Shown here piece after piece: positions 16,697 through 25,930 of a stretch of 64,000 nt of DNA. The DNA comes from Candidatus Eiseniibacteriota bacterium (GTDB lineage Bacteria; Eisenbacteria; RBG-16-71-46; CAIMUX01), in contig JACKCR010000007.1 in assembly GCA_020633975.1 (NCBI GenBank), forward strand, positions 186,001-250,000, written 5' to 3'. A model generated the notes under the pieces. It had not been told where the DNA came from and made no database searches. It was given only the letters and a program-made list of their open reading frames with translations. Each line of letters opens with the position of its first letter. Position 1 is the stretch's first letter. Position numbers and translations under genes: made by a program.

Positions 16697-17588
16697 GAGT
16701 CCGCGTCTGGTTCGGCTTCGCGCTCTTCTCGATGAACTCGATGACCGTGCCAGCCACATCCTTGCCGGTATAGGTTTCGATCCCCTCGAGCCCCGGCGAC
16801 GAGTTCACCTCCATGACCACCGGGCCGTGGTTCGACCGGAGCATGTCCACACCGGCCACGTTGAGCCCCATGATCTGCGCCGCGCGCACGGCGGTGGAGC
16901 GTTCCTCAGGAGTGATCTTGATCGAGGTGCCCGTTCCGCCACGATGGAGGTTCGAGCGGAACTCCCCTTCCTTGCCCTTTCTCATCATCGAGGCAACGAC
17001 TTTGCCTCCTACGACGAAACACCGGATATCGCTGCCGTTCGCCTCGCGGATGAACTCCTGAACCAAAATCTCGGCGTCGAGCCCTCGAAACGCCTCGATC
17101 ACGCTCTCTGCCGCCTTGTTCGTTTCCGCCAGCACCACTCCGATCCCTTGCGTTCCCTCGAGAAGCTTCACGACCAGGGGTGCGCCGCCCACCATCTGAA
17201 TCAGGTCGCTCGTGTACTTCGTCGAGTGCGCGTAGCCGGTTACAGCGAGCCCGATGCCCTTGCGAGCCAGCAGCTGGAGGCTCCGGAGCTTGTCCCGCGA
17301 CCTGGTGATGGCGACCGATTCATTCACCGAGTAGGTCCCCATCATCTCGAACTGGCGGACGACGGCGGTACCGTAGAACGTGATCGACGCTCCGATCCGC
17401 GGGATGACCGCGTCGACCCCCTCCAACACTTCTCCGCGATAGTGCATCGATGGGTTGTGGGGGGTGATGTTCATGTAGCAGCGAAGCGGATCGATGACTT
17501 GCATCTCGTGTCCACGTGATTGGCCCGCCTCGACCAGCCTGCGAGTCGAGTAGAGCGATTCCTTCCGGGACAGGATAGCGATCTTCAT
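16683..17588 (-). CDS. rimK: RimK-family ATP-grasp alpha-L-glutamate ligase
   Basis: 301 residues from ATG 17588 ([20 protein letters not shown]), matching E. coli RimK in length and start. The N-terminal domain is followed by the ATP-grasp: [52 protein letters not shown], and the metal-binding [23 protein letters not shown]. RimK adds glutamates to the C terminus of ribosomal protein S6 in gamma-proteobacteria; the target here may differ. The ATG overlaps the RimB-like stop (ATGA, 17585-17588), and its own stop lies inside the desuccinylase start, so the three are coupled. Confidence 0.92.
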   Translation of the reverse strand: MKIAILSRKESLYSTRRLVEAGQSRGHEMQVIDPLRCYMNITPHNPSMHYRGEVLEGVDAVIPRIGASITFYGTAVVRQFEMMGTYSVNESVAITRSRDKLRSLQLLARKGIGLAVTGYAHSTKYTSDLIQMVGGAPLVVKLLEGTQGIGVVLAETNKAAESVIEAFRGLDAEILVQEFIREANGSDIRCFVVGGKVVASMMRKGKEGEFRSNLHRGGTGTSIKITPEERSTAVRAAQIMGLNVAGVDMLRSNHGPVVMEVNSSPGLEGIETYTGKDVAGTVIEFIEKSAKPNQTRTRGRG

Positions 17589-18037
17589 GAGTTCTCCAAT
17601 GGAATGAGAAACGAGCGCCCCGGGTTCACGAGCAGGTGCCCCCGCATGGCCGCGCGACCTAACAACATCCGGAAGCGCATCCGCTTTCGGTTCGTGAGCG
17701 TGATGTCGATCGGCCACTCCTGGTCTCCAACCCGGAGCGAGGTCCGAACGACCCAACGCGCCTCCACGATGCCGCCGGAGTTCTTGACCGAACGCCTTCC
17801 GACCAGCGGCGCGACACAGGCGACTTCGATATCGTCTCGCCCCTGCACCGGATGGACCTTGAAACGTACCCGCTCCTGGCCCTCCTCGTCGAACGGCTCG
17901 ATATCGTACGCGTGGAGGGCAGACGTGCGGGCGCCGACGTCCAGCTTCGCCTTCACCGATTCGATGCCGAGGTGCGGCAAGGCCACCCACTCGCGCCAGC
18001 CAGCGACGAGTCGCGGTTTGGATCGGTCGTGTTTCAT
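17585..18037 (-). CDS. RimB-like retropepsin-fold protease (PF05618, 'ATP-dependent zinc protease')
   Basis: 150 residues from ATG 18037; the frame stays open upstream but without family similarity. The motif [13 protein letters not shown] (D33) is the retropepsin-like D-x-G-A-[RK]-T active site, and the [26 protein letters not shown] and [10 protein letters not shown] segments are typical for the family. In Pseudomonas the RimABK system uses RimB and RimK to modify S6 in a controlled way. Gene order here is protease, ligase, desuccinylase-like. The older family name refers to zinc and ATP, but the visible motif is an aspartic-protease one. Confidence 0.88.
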   Translation of the reverse strand: MKHDRSKPRLVAGWREWVALPHLGIESVKAKLDVGARTSALHAYDIEPFDEEGQERVRFKVHPVQGRDDIEVACVAPLVGRRSVKNSGGIVEARWVVRTSLRVGDQEWPIDITLTNRKRMRFRMLLGRAAMRGHLLVNPGRSFLIPLENS

Positions 18038-18241
18038 CGTCCGTGCCTTTCCTTCTCGTCCCCGAGCAAGGACTCGATCGCACCGAAAGCGGCAGCGCCG
18101 AACAAGCGATACCGTCCGCAACGTCTCACCGGAGTCGGCGGACGCTAGCGTCGGAGGGACAGTGTGCCCCGAGAATGCGCGCGGGGCAATCGGCTCCCTT
18201 TTCCGAGGCAGCGTTGCCGCGTTTGAGAGTAGGCTGACCGG

Positions 18242-20866
18242 GTGTCGACTCATCCTGAACATCCCGAATCGCCCGACCGGCCCAGGAATCGTCGCGCCCA
18301 TTGGATCGATGCTCGCACGATGCTTTGGCCGGACGCTGGCCCGAACGATCGAGTCCACCTCGTCGGAGGTCCGGAAGGGAACGAGGCGATCGCTCTCGTT
18401 CCCAAGCACTCCGGGCCCGGCAGAGCGGTGTGCGAGCGACATCCCCATCTAGCGGATCTTCCCGCGTTCACAGTGCCCGAGGAGTTCGTCCGGAACGTCG
18501 ACCGGCTCGAAACGTGGTTGCGACATCGGCTGACCGTCCGCACCTCCGGCGGGACGCAGCAGTGGGAGCGCTCGACCGGGGTTCAGGTCGCCGGCGTGCT
18601 CGACGATCTCTACGCCACGGACCACCCGCTCGGCATCGTTTGGGAGCGCGGCGTCCCCAGTTTCCACCTCTGGGCCCCCACCGCGCATCGGGTTCGTCTG
18701 CACCTCTTCGAGACGTCGACCTCGAGAAGGCCCCGGCAGGTCGTCGAGATGACTCGCGGCGGAATGCGCCCAGGTGGAGCCAGCCCTCTTCCCAACGACC
18801 GAGGTGTGTTCAGCGTACGAGGGGACGCAGGCTGGAAGCTCGCCTATTACCTGTACGAGGTCGAGGTCTACGCACCCAGCAAGGGTGATGTGGTCACGAA
18901 CCGAGTGACCGACCCCTACTCGGTCGGACTCTCCTGCGACGGACGCCGGAGTCAGGTCCTGGACCTGGACGACCCCGCACTCGCACCGACCGGTTGGGAC
19001 GTTCTCCCCAAGCCGAGACTCGATCGGTTCGAGGACATCGTCCTCTACGAGCTTCACGTCCGGGACTTCTCCGCGCTCGACCCGGAAACCCCGCCTCACC
19101 TCCGCGGAACGTACCTGGCGTTCACTCTCGACTCGACGCCAACACGTCATCTACGGCGCCTGGCCGAGGCGGGAGTGACGCACGTGCACCTTCTCCCCAT
19201 CCAGGACTTCGCCACCGTAGACGAGGATCGCTCGAGCTGGGAGTTCCCCGTCGGACTCGAGGGTCTTCCGCCGGACTCAGAAGAGCAGCAAGCGCGGATC
19301 CACGAACTCCGCGGACGGCTCGGCTACAACTGGGGATACGATCCGCAACACTTCGGAGTTCCCGAAGGCAGCTACAGCACCGCACCCGACGGGCCCGCCC
19401 GCATCTTCGAGGTGCGGCGCATGGTCCAAGCTCTCGCCAGGCTCGGCCTTCGCGTAGTCATGGACGTCGTCTACAACCACACTTTCAAGTGCGGGCAGAG
19501 CCCACGCTCCATCCTCGACCGGATCGTTCCCGGCTACTACCACCGTCTGGACGAGAACGGCAAGGTGACGACCAGCACGTGCTGCGCGAACACCGCGAGC
19601 GAGAACCGGATGATGGAGCGCCTCATCGGAGACGACCTCGTCCGGTGGGCCACGCAGTACCGGATCGACGGATTTCGCTTCGACCTCATGGGCCACCACA
19701 TGAAGCGGAACGTGGTTGCGTGGCGCGATCGACTCCGCTCCCTGCGCCTCGATGCGGACGGAATCGACGGCCCTCGGATCTACCTCTACGGAGAAGGCTG
19801 GGATTTCGGCGAGGTAGTGAACGGCAAGCGCGGCGAGAACGCGAGCCAACTCCGGATGGCGGGAACGGGAGTCGGAACGTTCAACGATCGGATCCGTGAC
19901 GCCGTCCGCGGCGGCTCTCCCTTCTCGGACCGGCGCGCGCAGGGATTCGGCACCGGGCTCTATCACGCACCCGCCTTCGACGGCAAAGGCGAGGACGAGA
20001 AGGAGCGATTGCGCGAACTGTCGGATCGGCTCCGGATCGCACTCTCCGGCAACCTCCGCGAGTTCCGGTTCGTCGACAGGGAGGGGAAACATGTAGTGGC
20101 GGGGGACGTCTACCTCGGTGGATACGCCGCCACACCGACCGAGTCGATCCAGTACGTCTCCGCCCACGACAACGAGACGCTCTTCGACAAGGTGCTCTTC
20201 TCCACCCCAGAGGACATGCCACTCGAAGACCGGATCCGGATGCACGTCCTGTCCCTCGCGATCATCCTCCTCGCGCAGGGAATTCCGTTCCTCCACGCCG
20301 GCTCGGAACTCCTCCGCTCCAAGTCGTTCGACGCGGACAGCTACCGCTCGGGAGACTGGTTCAACCAGCTCGACTTCACCGGAGACACCCACGGCTTCGG
20401 CCGAGGGCTCCCTCCAGCGAAGAAGAACGCCGACCGCTGGGACATCCTGAGACCGCTTCTGTCCCGCGCTGACCTCGTCCCCACTCGTGAGCAGATCCTC
20501 AACACGAGGGATCAGATCGAGACGCTCCTGAGGATTCGGAAGAGCACTCCCCTCTTCCGACTCCCGGACCTCGCGCAGATCCAGTCGGCTACGACGTTCT
20601 TCGATCAGGGGGCCGATCCCGGCTGGATCGCGTACTCACTCGCCACCGAATCCAGCGCGGCACACTGGGTGCTGTTCCACTCGCACGGAAGCACACGGAA
20701 GCTCGCACATCCGTCTCTCGTCGGCCGGACCCTCCAGCTCCACCCGCTCCTCGCGAACGGAGCCGACCGCCTTCTCGCCACGGAAGCTACGTTCGACCCC
20801 AAGCGCGGCGCATTCCGCATCCCAAAGTGGTCGGCCGCGGTCTTCGTCGAGGCGCCGGGGAGCTAA
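18242..20866 (+). CDS. Type I pullulanase / glycogen debranching enzyme (GH13, CBM48)
   Basis: 874 residues from a GTG start. No signal peptide, so intracellular: it should hydrolyse alpha-1,6 branches of glycogen or imported oligosaccharides. A CBM48-type domain (GIVWERGVPSFHLWAPTAHR, about 135-155) precedes the GH13 barrel. The pullulanase signature is YNWGYDPQHF, conserved region I is DVVYNHTF, region II GFRFDLMGHH (nucleophile D481), region III GEGW (acid E518) and region IV YVSAHDNET (D643). The start is uncertain, since the first 60 residues are poorly conserved. It is a single gene between the Rim operon and a sigma-54 OMP gene. Confidence 0.93.
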   Translation: MSTHPEHPESPDRPRNRRAHWIDARTMLWPDAGPNDRVHLVGGPEGNEAIALVPKHSGPGRAVCERHPHLADLPAFTVPEEFVRNVDRLETWLRHRLTVRTSGGTQQWERSTGVQVAGVLDDLYATDHPLGIVWERGVPSFHLWAPTAHRVRLHLFETSTSRRPRQVVEMTRGGMRPGGASPLPNDRGVFSVRGDAGWKLAYYLYEVEVYAPSKGDVVTNRVTDPYSVGLSCDGRRSQVLDLDDPALAPTGWDVLPKPRLDRFEDIVLYELHVRDFSALDPETPPHLRGTYLAFTLDSTPTRHLRRLAEAGVTHVHLLPIQDFATVDEDRSSWEFPVGLEGLPPDSEEQQARIHELRGRLGYNWGYDPQHFGVPEGSYSTAPDGPARIFEVRRMVQALARLGLRVVMDVVYNHTFKCGQSPRSILDRIVPGYYHRLDENGKVTTSTCCANTASENRMMERLIGDDLVRWATQYRIDGFRFDLMGHHMKRNVVAWRDRLRSLRLDADGIDGPRIYLYGEGWDFGEVVNGKRGENASQLRMAGTGVGTFNDRIRDAVRGGSPFSDRRAQGFGTGLYHAPAFDGKGEDEKERLRELSDRLRIALSGNLREFRFVDREGKHVVAGDVYLGGYAATPTESIQYVSAHDNETLFDKVLFSTPEDMPLEDRIRMHVLSLAIILLAQGIPFLHAGSELLRSKSFDADSYRSGDWFNQLDFTGDTHGFGRGLPPAKKNADRWDILRPLLSRADLVPTREQILNTRDQIETLLRIRKSTPLFRLPDLAQIQSATTFFDQGADPGWIAYSLATESSAAHWVLFHSHGSTRKLAHPSLVGRTLQLHPLLANGADRLLATEATFDPKRGAFRIPKWSAAVFVEAPGS

Positions 20867-21255
20867 CCGAAAGAGAGTCGTAGGGACCGCCGGACCCAAC
20901 GTTCGAGTCAGTCCATGCCCACGGGACCATCGTGTCACCAACGGTTCGGCGTACCCCGACCGTGCGGCGCCGTCACACGTGTGCCACCTCAGCAACGGCC
21001 CCGAGAGCCCCCTACGGCCGACGATCTCCGGAGCGCGCGAGTTTTTCTGCCCCTCATCAACGCAACCGATAACCGACTACATGCCATAGACTTGATCGGA
21101 CCACGGCGCCTTCGCGGCGTACCCGAAATCACACCTACAGCGCAGAGTTTGGCGGCTCGGCACGACGGCTGCTTCTCATCCATCGAACGCAACGGAAGAA
21201 GCCGCGCTTCCTCCACGAACGCGATGACCAAGACGGATGAACCTGGAGGTTGAAC
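20867..21255. other. Intergenic region with a sigma-54 promoter, no gene seen
   Basis: About 390 bases between the pullulanase stop and the OMP start. A 10-bp palindrome CACACGTGTG lies at 20974-20983, about 185 bases upstream of the sigma-54 promoter and thus in enhancer range; a link is speculative. The rest contains only ORFs that look spurious. Confidence 0.5.
21157..21174 (+). promoter_or_regulatory. Sigma-54 (-24/-12) promoter for the 21256 OMP gene
   Basis: CTCGGCACGACGGCTGCT has GG (21159-21160) and GC (21171-21172) separated by exactly 10 bases and agrees with GGCACG-N4-YTGCT. The predicted start is about 12 bases beyond the GC, giving a leader near 70 bases. Confidence 0.75.
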
Positions 21256-21906
21256 ATGACGCCCCGTACGAGCCCTCTCGATTCCATTCACCGCCCAAGC
21301 CCGCACGCCACGATCGGCGCACTCGCGCTCGGCTTGCTCTCGCTCGTTGCCGGAACCGCATCTGCGGCCTCGAGCGGCTTTCATGTCGGGCTCGGATTCG
21401 GCGCAGGACACCTCGACCTCTCGGATCAGTTGGAATCCGGCCTCGCCGCTGGCGGTGTCACGCTCGACCCGGACGCAGGAGGGGGCTATCTCCGCGCGGG
21501 CTACACCTTCAACCCACAGCTGCAGCTAGACCTCGTCTTCTCGGGACTCGATCTCGAAACCGGCGATCCGGATGTCGCGGCAGCCTACGGGGAAGCAAGG
21601 CTAGAAGTCCTCTCCCAGTTCCGTTCGGAAGGGGCCGTGAGGCCCTACGTCGCGGGATCCGTCGGCGGAGCGTTCCTTGGAATCGGTCCGGACGACGACG
21701 ACCTGCACGAGCTCGAAGGCTCCGTCGCATCGTTCGGAGGTGGACTCGACTTCGAGGTGAGCCGTCGCTGGACGCTTGGCTTCGACTACCGCTACGGAGT
21801 GACCAGCTTCGAGCGAAAGGACATCGATCTCCCGCTCGGTGAGGTGGAGCTCGACGGCAGCGCCACGAGCCACACTTGGGGAGCCCGGTTCGACTTCAAC
21901 TTCTGA
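21256..21906 (+). CDS. Outer-membrane beta-barrel protein (OmpA/OmpW-like fold)
   Basis: 216 residues from ATG 21256, preceded by CTGGAGG. The signal peptide (ATIGALALGLLSLVAGTASA, cleavage before ASSG) is followed by strands FHVGLGFGAGHLDL, GGYLRAGYTFNPQLQLDLVF, YGEARLEVLSQF, VRPYVAGSVGGAFLG, ASFGGGLDFEVSRRWTLGFD, YRYGVTSF and the C-terminal ATSHTWGARFDFNF with a terminal Phe. That is an eight-strand barrel of the type used as small porins or adhesins. The promoter is sigma-54 type, so it should be co-regulated with the OMP genes at 5312 and 6801. Confidence 0.82.
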   Translation: MTPRTSPLDSIHRPSPHATIGALALGLLSLVAGTASAASSGFHVGLGFGAGHLDLSDQLESGLAAGGVTLDPDAGGGYLRAGYTFNPQLQLDLVFSGLDLETGDPDVAAAYGEARLEVLSQFRSEGAVRPYVAGSVGGAFLGIGPDDDDLHELEGSVASFGGGLDFEVSRRWTLGFDYRYGVTSFERKDIDLPLGEVELDGSATSHTWGARFDFNF

Positions 21907-22024
21907 TCCGCCTCCGCACTCCCGGATGCGCTCCGCAATCGATTCGGCTACCGTCGAGACGAGCCGAACGGTGGCGGGGCGCCGGTGCTTCCGCGATCAC
22001 CGTACAGGGAGACCCCGGAAACCC

Positions 22025-23002
22025 GTGATCTTCGATCTGATCAAGTTGGGCGGATCCGTACTCACCGACAAGGGAACTCCGTACCGGTTGCGGGACGACG
22101 TGCTCTCACGACTGGCCAGGGAGGTCGCCGACGGAATCGCCGAGGAGCGTTGGCAGTCCGGGGCAGGCCTCGTCATCGTGCATGGAGCCGGTTCCTTCGG
22201 CCATCCACGAGCCGCAGCCTCGTCGATCCCTGTCCTCGGCAGGACCGCGCCGACTCCAACGTTGCAGAACCCTCCCTCGCCGTCGATCTCGCCCGTGCCT
22301 CAGAGCCCACCCGCAACGCAATCTTCGTCGACCCCGCTCCCATCGCTCCGCCAGACCGTCGTCCACGTGCAGGCGGAAGTGCGGCGTCTTCACCTCGCAC
22401 TTCTCGAAGCGCTCGTCGACGCGGGGGTGCCAGCGGTGTCGCTTCCTGGAGCCGGCTTCCTGCGCATGCAGAACGGTCGACTAGAGCGCCCTGACCTAAC
22501 GGAGTTCCTGCGCGCAACCTCTCAAGGGCTCGTACCGGTGACGTGCGGAGATGTGATCTTGGACGCCTCGCGTGGCCCTCACGTCGTGTCGGGGGATCGC
22601 GTCATGACGGAGATCTGCCGACAGTCGGAACCGGAACGCGTCACGTTCGTCACCGATGTGGACGGAGTCTACGACCGGAACCCAGCGGACCCAGAGGCGC
22701 GCCTCCTCAGTCAGCTCTGCCTTTCCGTGTCGGACGAACACCCCGCGGAAAAACGCCCCGCGGAAGAGCGCCTCGCGATCGAACGGCCAGCCGAAACTCC
22801 GCACCGCGGAGATCTCACTTCCGCAGAGGGACGTTCCGAGTGGGTGGACGTAACCGGAGGTATGGAGGGGAAGCTCGACGAGATTCGGAGCATCGTCGAC
22901 GGAAAACGCAGCACCTTCATCGTGTCGGGACTCCACCCCGGACGGTTGGAGGCTCGTCTCCGAGGGGCCCCCGTGGTCGGCACCGCGATCACGACGAACT
23001 GA
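22025..23002 (+). CDS. Isopentenyl phosphate kinase-like amino-acid-kinase-fold enzyme with insertions
   Basis: 325 residues from a GTG at 22025 (MIFDLIKLGGSVLTDKG), preceded by GGGAGA. The fold is amino acid kinase: K7 and the LGGS loop, HGAGSFGH with H60 at the same number as the catalytic His of archaeal isopentenyl phosphate kinase, VTCGDVILD, VTDVDGVYDRNP and DVTGGMEGKL. IPK makes isopentenyl diphosphate from isopentenyl phosphate and is known from archaea, plants and scattered bacteria. Two low-complexity insertions stand out: a Pro/Ser/Thr-rich stretch at about 66-110 and a PAEKRPAEER-type stretch near 240-275. A related small-molecule kinase such as FomA is the alternative. Confidence 0.78.
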   Translation: MIFDLIKLGGSVLTDKGTPYRLRDDVLSRLAREVADGIAEERWQSGAGLVIVHGAGSFGHPRAAASSIPVLGRTAPTPTLQNPPSPSISPVPQSPPATQSSSTPLPSLRQTVVHVQAEVRRLHLALLEALVDAGVPAVSLPGAGFLRMQNGRLERPDLTEFLRATSQGLVPVTCGDVILDASRGPHVVSGDRVMTEICRQSEPERVTFVTDVDGVYDRNPADPEARLLSQLCLSVSDEHPAEKRPAEERLAIERPAETPHRGDLTSAEGRSEWVDVTGGMEGKLDEIRSIVDGKRSTFIVSGLHPGRLEARLRGAPVVGTAITTN

Positions 23003-23050
23003 CTCGCCGCCATCCTCAGGGCGACGTCTCTAGATTCTAGGCGTCATCCT

Positions 23051-25699
23051 TTAGGGCGCTGTCATCTGCACCGCGTAGGCTGACCAATAGAACGGATGCT
23101 CGACGCCCGACTCGAACCGCTCCCGCCGAGCCTTCGCCAGTGCGCCGACTGGGTCGAGACCGTCGCGGAGCCAGGCATCCTGGAATCGGATCATCAACTC
23201 GGTCGACTCTTGGTCGTGCACGTCCCAGAAGGTTTGCACGACCTTGGCCGCCCCAGCATCGAGGAACGCGTCGGCGAGGCCAGGGGAGACGGTTCCGGCA
23301 GCGACGTGAGGGGCCCCACTCGCGCAACCGGAGAGCACGACCACGCGCGTAGATCTCAACCGCGCCCGAAGAATGTCGATCACTTCGAGCCGCGACTCGG
23401 ACGGACGTGCCTCCGGCGAAGCTGCGACCGGCAGGAAGGTCCAGAAGGGATTCTCCGGATCCCGGACGACGTGCGTGGCGAAGTAGAGGAATGGCGGCCC
23501 CTCCCACGACGCGAAGATACGGCCCAAACAGGCGTCCTCTCCCTCCAAGACGTCCGCGTCCGGCGACAACTCTCGAAGGTGCTGCGCCTCTCGTTCTCCA
23601 CCGTCGAGGTCCGCGAGTCCTCCATACCTTCGACGCATCTCTGGGGGAAACTGCGGGCGGGCGATGATGACGCCCGGCGGCGGATCGTCACTTTCCCACC
23701 GCGACGACGCTGACCTCACGGCGTTCGGATACGCCACGTCCCGCTCCAGGCGAAGGTATCCGATCTCATGACGCATCAGAATCGGCACGTAGTCGGACGA
23801 GCGGATCGGGAGTGCTTCGAACGGAAGCAGACGGAGAGCTCCCGTCACGCTCACGAGTAGCGGCCCCGAGGACCTCGCCAAGGCATCCGGAAGGAGGAGC
23901 TCTGCGAGCGCACTCAAGCGGTCCTTCAACGGATCCGGAACTGCCGCATCCACGGTTCCAGGATCCGACGCGAGGAGAGACTGTGCATCTCGTACTCGAC
24001 TCCGCAGCTCGGAGGGAGTCACCGACAGCGTATCGCACGTGAGGCCGCTCCGATCAGCCGTCCACCTGAGGACCAAGTCGTCCAGCTCTTCGTACAGAAG
24101 GTGCGTGCCGTCCGTGTCACGAATCCATGCGCGAAGAGCCGCCACCACTGTGGAGTCATCGAACGCCGCGTGATAGGCCGGCTCGAGTCCGGGACGCGCC
24201 AAGAGACGCCGGTGACGTCTGAGGGCGGCCGTCCTCCTCCTGGTGACGTACAGCTGCGCTCCGGTCAGATCGCTCGCGGTCAGCGCCACGAGCAGATCCT
24301 CAGCGAGATCGAGGCGTCGATCGACCTCGCCCCAGTTCCCCTTTGCACACGCAAGACGAGCTTCGAGCAGGTACGCCTCGAACGGGAGCCACGGATCGCG
24401 AGGAAACGTGAGCGCCCCTTGGAGACGGACGAGTGTGGACTCCGCTTCCGCGATGCGACCCAACTGGAGATAGGCATCGGCTTCCTGCGCGAACAGTCGC
24501 CCAGCGACGGGCTTGACGCTCTCGTCCGACGGGGAGACGGACTTCAACACCTCGAGAGCGCGTTCGGGATGGCGCGATTGCAGGAGCTGACGGGACCAGC
24601 GACTGACGAGAGGCGACGGCGGAAACGTCTTGTAGATCGCATCCGACTCGTCCAGTCGCCCTTCGGATACGAGGATCGTGGCCCGGTGGAGTTCGATCGA
24701 AGGCAGGACGTCTTCCACAGCGGACATATCGCAGCCTTCGGGCGCATCCTTCAGAACTTCGTCGGCTCGCTCCAGATCTCTGGCGACCAAGGCCAGCTCC
24801 CCGAAGTCGGCGTGAATCGACATCGCACGTTCGAGCGTGGGAATCTGCTCGATCCCACCGTGGAAGTCGTACCCGCCTTGAACTCCCTGCTCGCGCAGCT
24901 CCGCAGCGAGACCCACCCGGCCTTGCGACTGGAAGTGCTGTGAGTACGTGTAGGCCAGCAGACCTAGGCGCACAGGTAGCCGATGTTCCAGCGCCAGATC
25001 CGTCGCCTCTCGCATGCAGACATGGAGGGAGTCGATCGGCCCGTGTACTCGACAGCCATTGGATAGATGGAGGAGAGCGTCACAGATCAGTTCCGGTCTC
25101 CGCGACTTGCGCGCTAGACCGAGGGCGCGGAGGGCGAGGGACCTTGCTTTCGCAGGCGACTCCCGCATCATCTCGGCTCGCTTCACCGCGGTGTACGCCG
25201 CCTCGCCGGTGAGTCCCAACGCATCGAACCGACTGGCGATCGAATCCAGCCGCGCGCCGACCTCGGCGACCCGATCGTTGTCCAGAATCAGCGAGTCCCG
25301 TTCCGCCACCAACAAGGCGACACCTACCCGCTCCTCGGGAGTGGCCGCTCTTGTCCAGGAAACCGACTCCGTTGCGCCGTCGATCCCGAAGATCCGCCTC
25401 CGACTCTCGGTGACCCGCTCCAAACTCCGGCAGACCAGTTGAAAGGACTTGGTCGTGTGTGGCTCGAGAGATGCTCGCCATATCTCTCTTTCGAGGAGTT
25501 CCAGACTGCGAGCGCCTTCGTCCCGAGCGTAGGTCTCGAAACGTGACTCATCGTCCTGGACCAAGTGGCGGGCGACGTCCGGCTGGAGAGATGGAACCGC
25601 GGTCAGCAGATCCTGCTCGCTTCCCGACCTCGAGCAGGCGGAGAGAACGAGGAGAGCGAAAACAGCCGTACCGATCCGAAGCGCGGTGAGATGATTCAC
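23051..25699 (-). CDS. CHAT-domain (caspase-like) lipoprotein with TPR-like helices
   Basis: 882 residues. The N terminus is a lipoprotein signal (MNHLTALRIGTAVFALLVLSAC), so the protein is anchored outside the inner membrane. A long helical middle (for example YTAVKRAEMMRESPAKARSL, EAYLLEARLACAKGNWGEVD) looks like degenerate TPRs. The C-terminal 230 residues are a CHAT peptidase domain: LRLLPFEALP, the catalytic H743 in LYFATHV, and C792 in VVVLSGCASGA, ending FYWSAYAV. CHAT domains are clan CD proteases like caspases and separase. It is transcribed divergently from the sigma factor gene (231-base gap), which with the anti-sigma/TPR gene forms a recurring module. Target unknown. Confidence 0.9.
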   Translation of the reverse strand: MNHLTALRIGTAVFALLVLSACSRSGSEQDLLTAVPSLQPDVARHLVQDDESRFETYARDEGARSLELLEREIWRASLEPHTTKSFQLVCRSLERVTESRRRIFGIDGATESVSWTRAATPEERVGVALLVAERDSLILDNDRVAEVGARLDSIASRFDALGLTGEAAYTAVKRAEMMRESPAKARSLALRALGLARKSRRPELICDALLHLSNGCRVHGPIDSLHVCMREATDLALEHRLPVRLGLLAYTYSQHFQSQGRVGLAAELREQGVQGGYDFHGGIEQIPTLERAMSIHADFGELALVARDLERADEVLKDAPEGCDMSAVEDVLPSIELHRATILVSEGRLDESDAIYKTFPPSPLVSRWSRQLLQSRHPERALEVLKSVSPSDESVKPVAGRLFAQEADAYLQLGRIAEAESTLVRLQGALTFPRDPWLPFEAYLLEARLACAKGNWGEVDRRLDLAEDLLVALTASDLTGAQLYVTRRRTAALRRHRRLLARPGLEPAYHAAFDDSTVVAALRAWIRDTDGTHLLYEELDDLVLRWTADRSGLTCDTLSVTPSELRSRVRDAQSLLASDPGTVDAAVPDPLKDRLSALAELLLPDALARSSGPLLVSVTGALRLLPFEALPIRSSDYVPILMRHEIGYLRLERDVAYPNAVRSASSRWESDDPPPGVIIARPQFPPEMRRRYGGLADLDGGEREAQHLRELSPDADVLEGEDACLGRIFASWEGPPFLYFATHVVRDPENPFWTFLPVAASPEARPSESRLEVIDILRARLRSTRVVVLSGCASGAPHVAAGTVSPGLADAFLDAGAAKVVQTFWDVHDQESTELMIRFQDAWLRDGLDPVGALAKARRERFESGVEHPFYWSAYAVQMTAP

Positions 25700-25930
25700 G
25701 ATCGGTAGAATCTACCACAGAGCATAGGAAGTCCGATGGGCAGGCAGCATCCCCCCTCGTGGCCGCATACCTACCCACCGGGCTCCGATTCTCCGCTGTC
25801 CCGCCACACGTGGCATGGACAAGTCGAGACGACGTTTCATAGAATCGTGGGGCGAGAACCCCCTTCATCCACGACGTCCCGTAGAGGAGTCGGACTTCGG
25901 CTCCGGATTCCCACGTGGAAGTGAAGAAAG

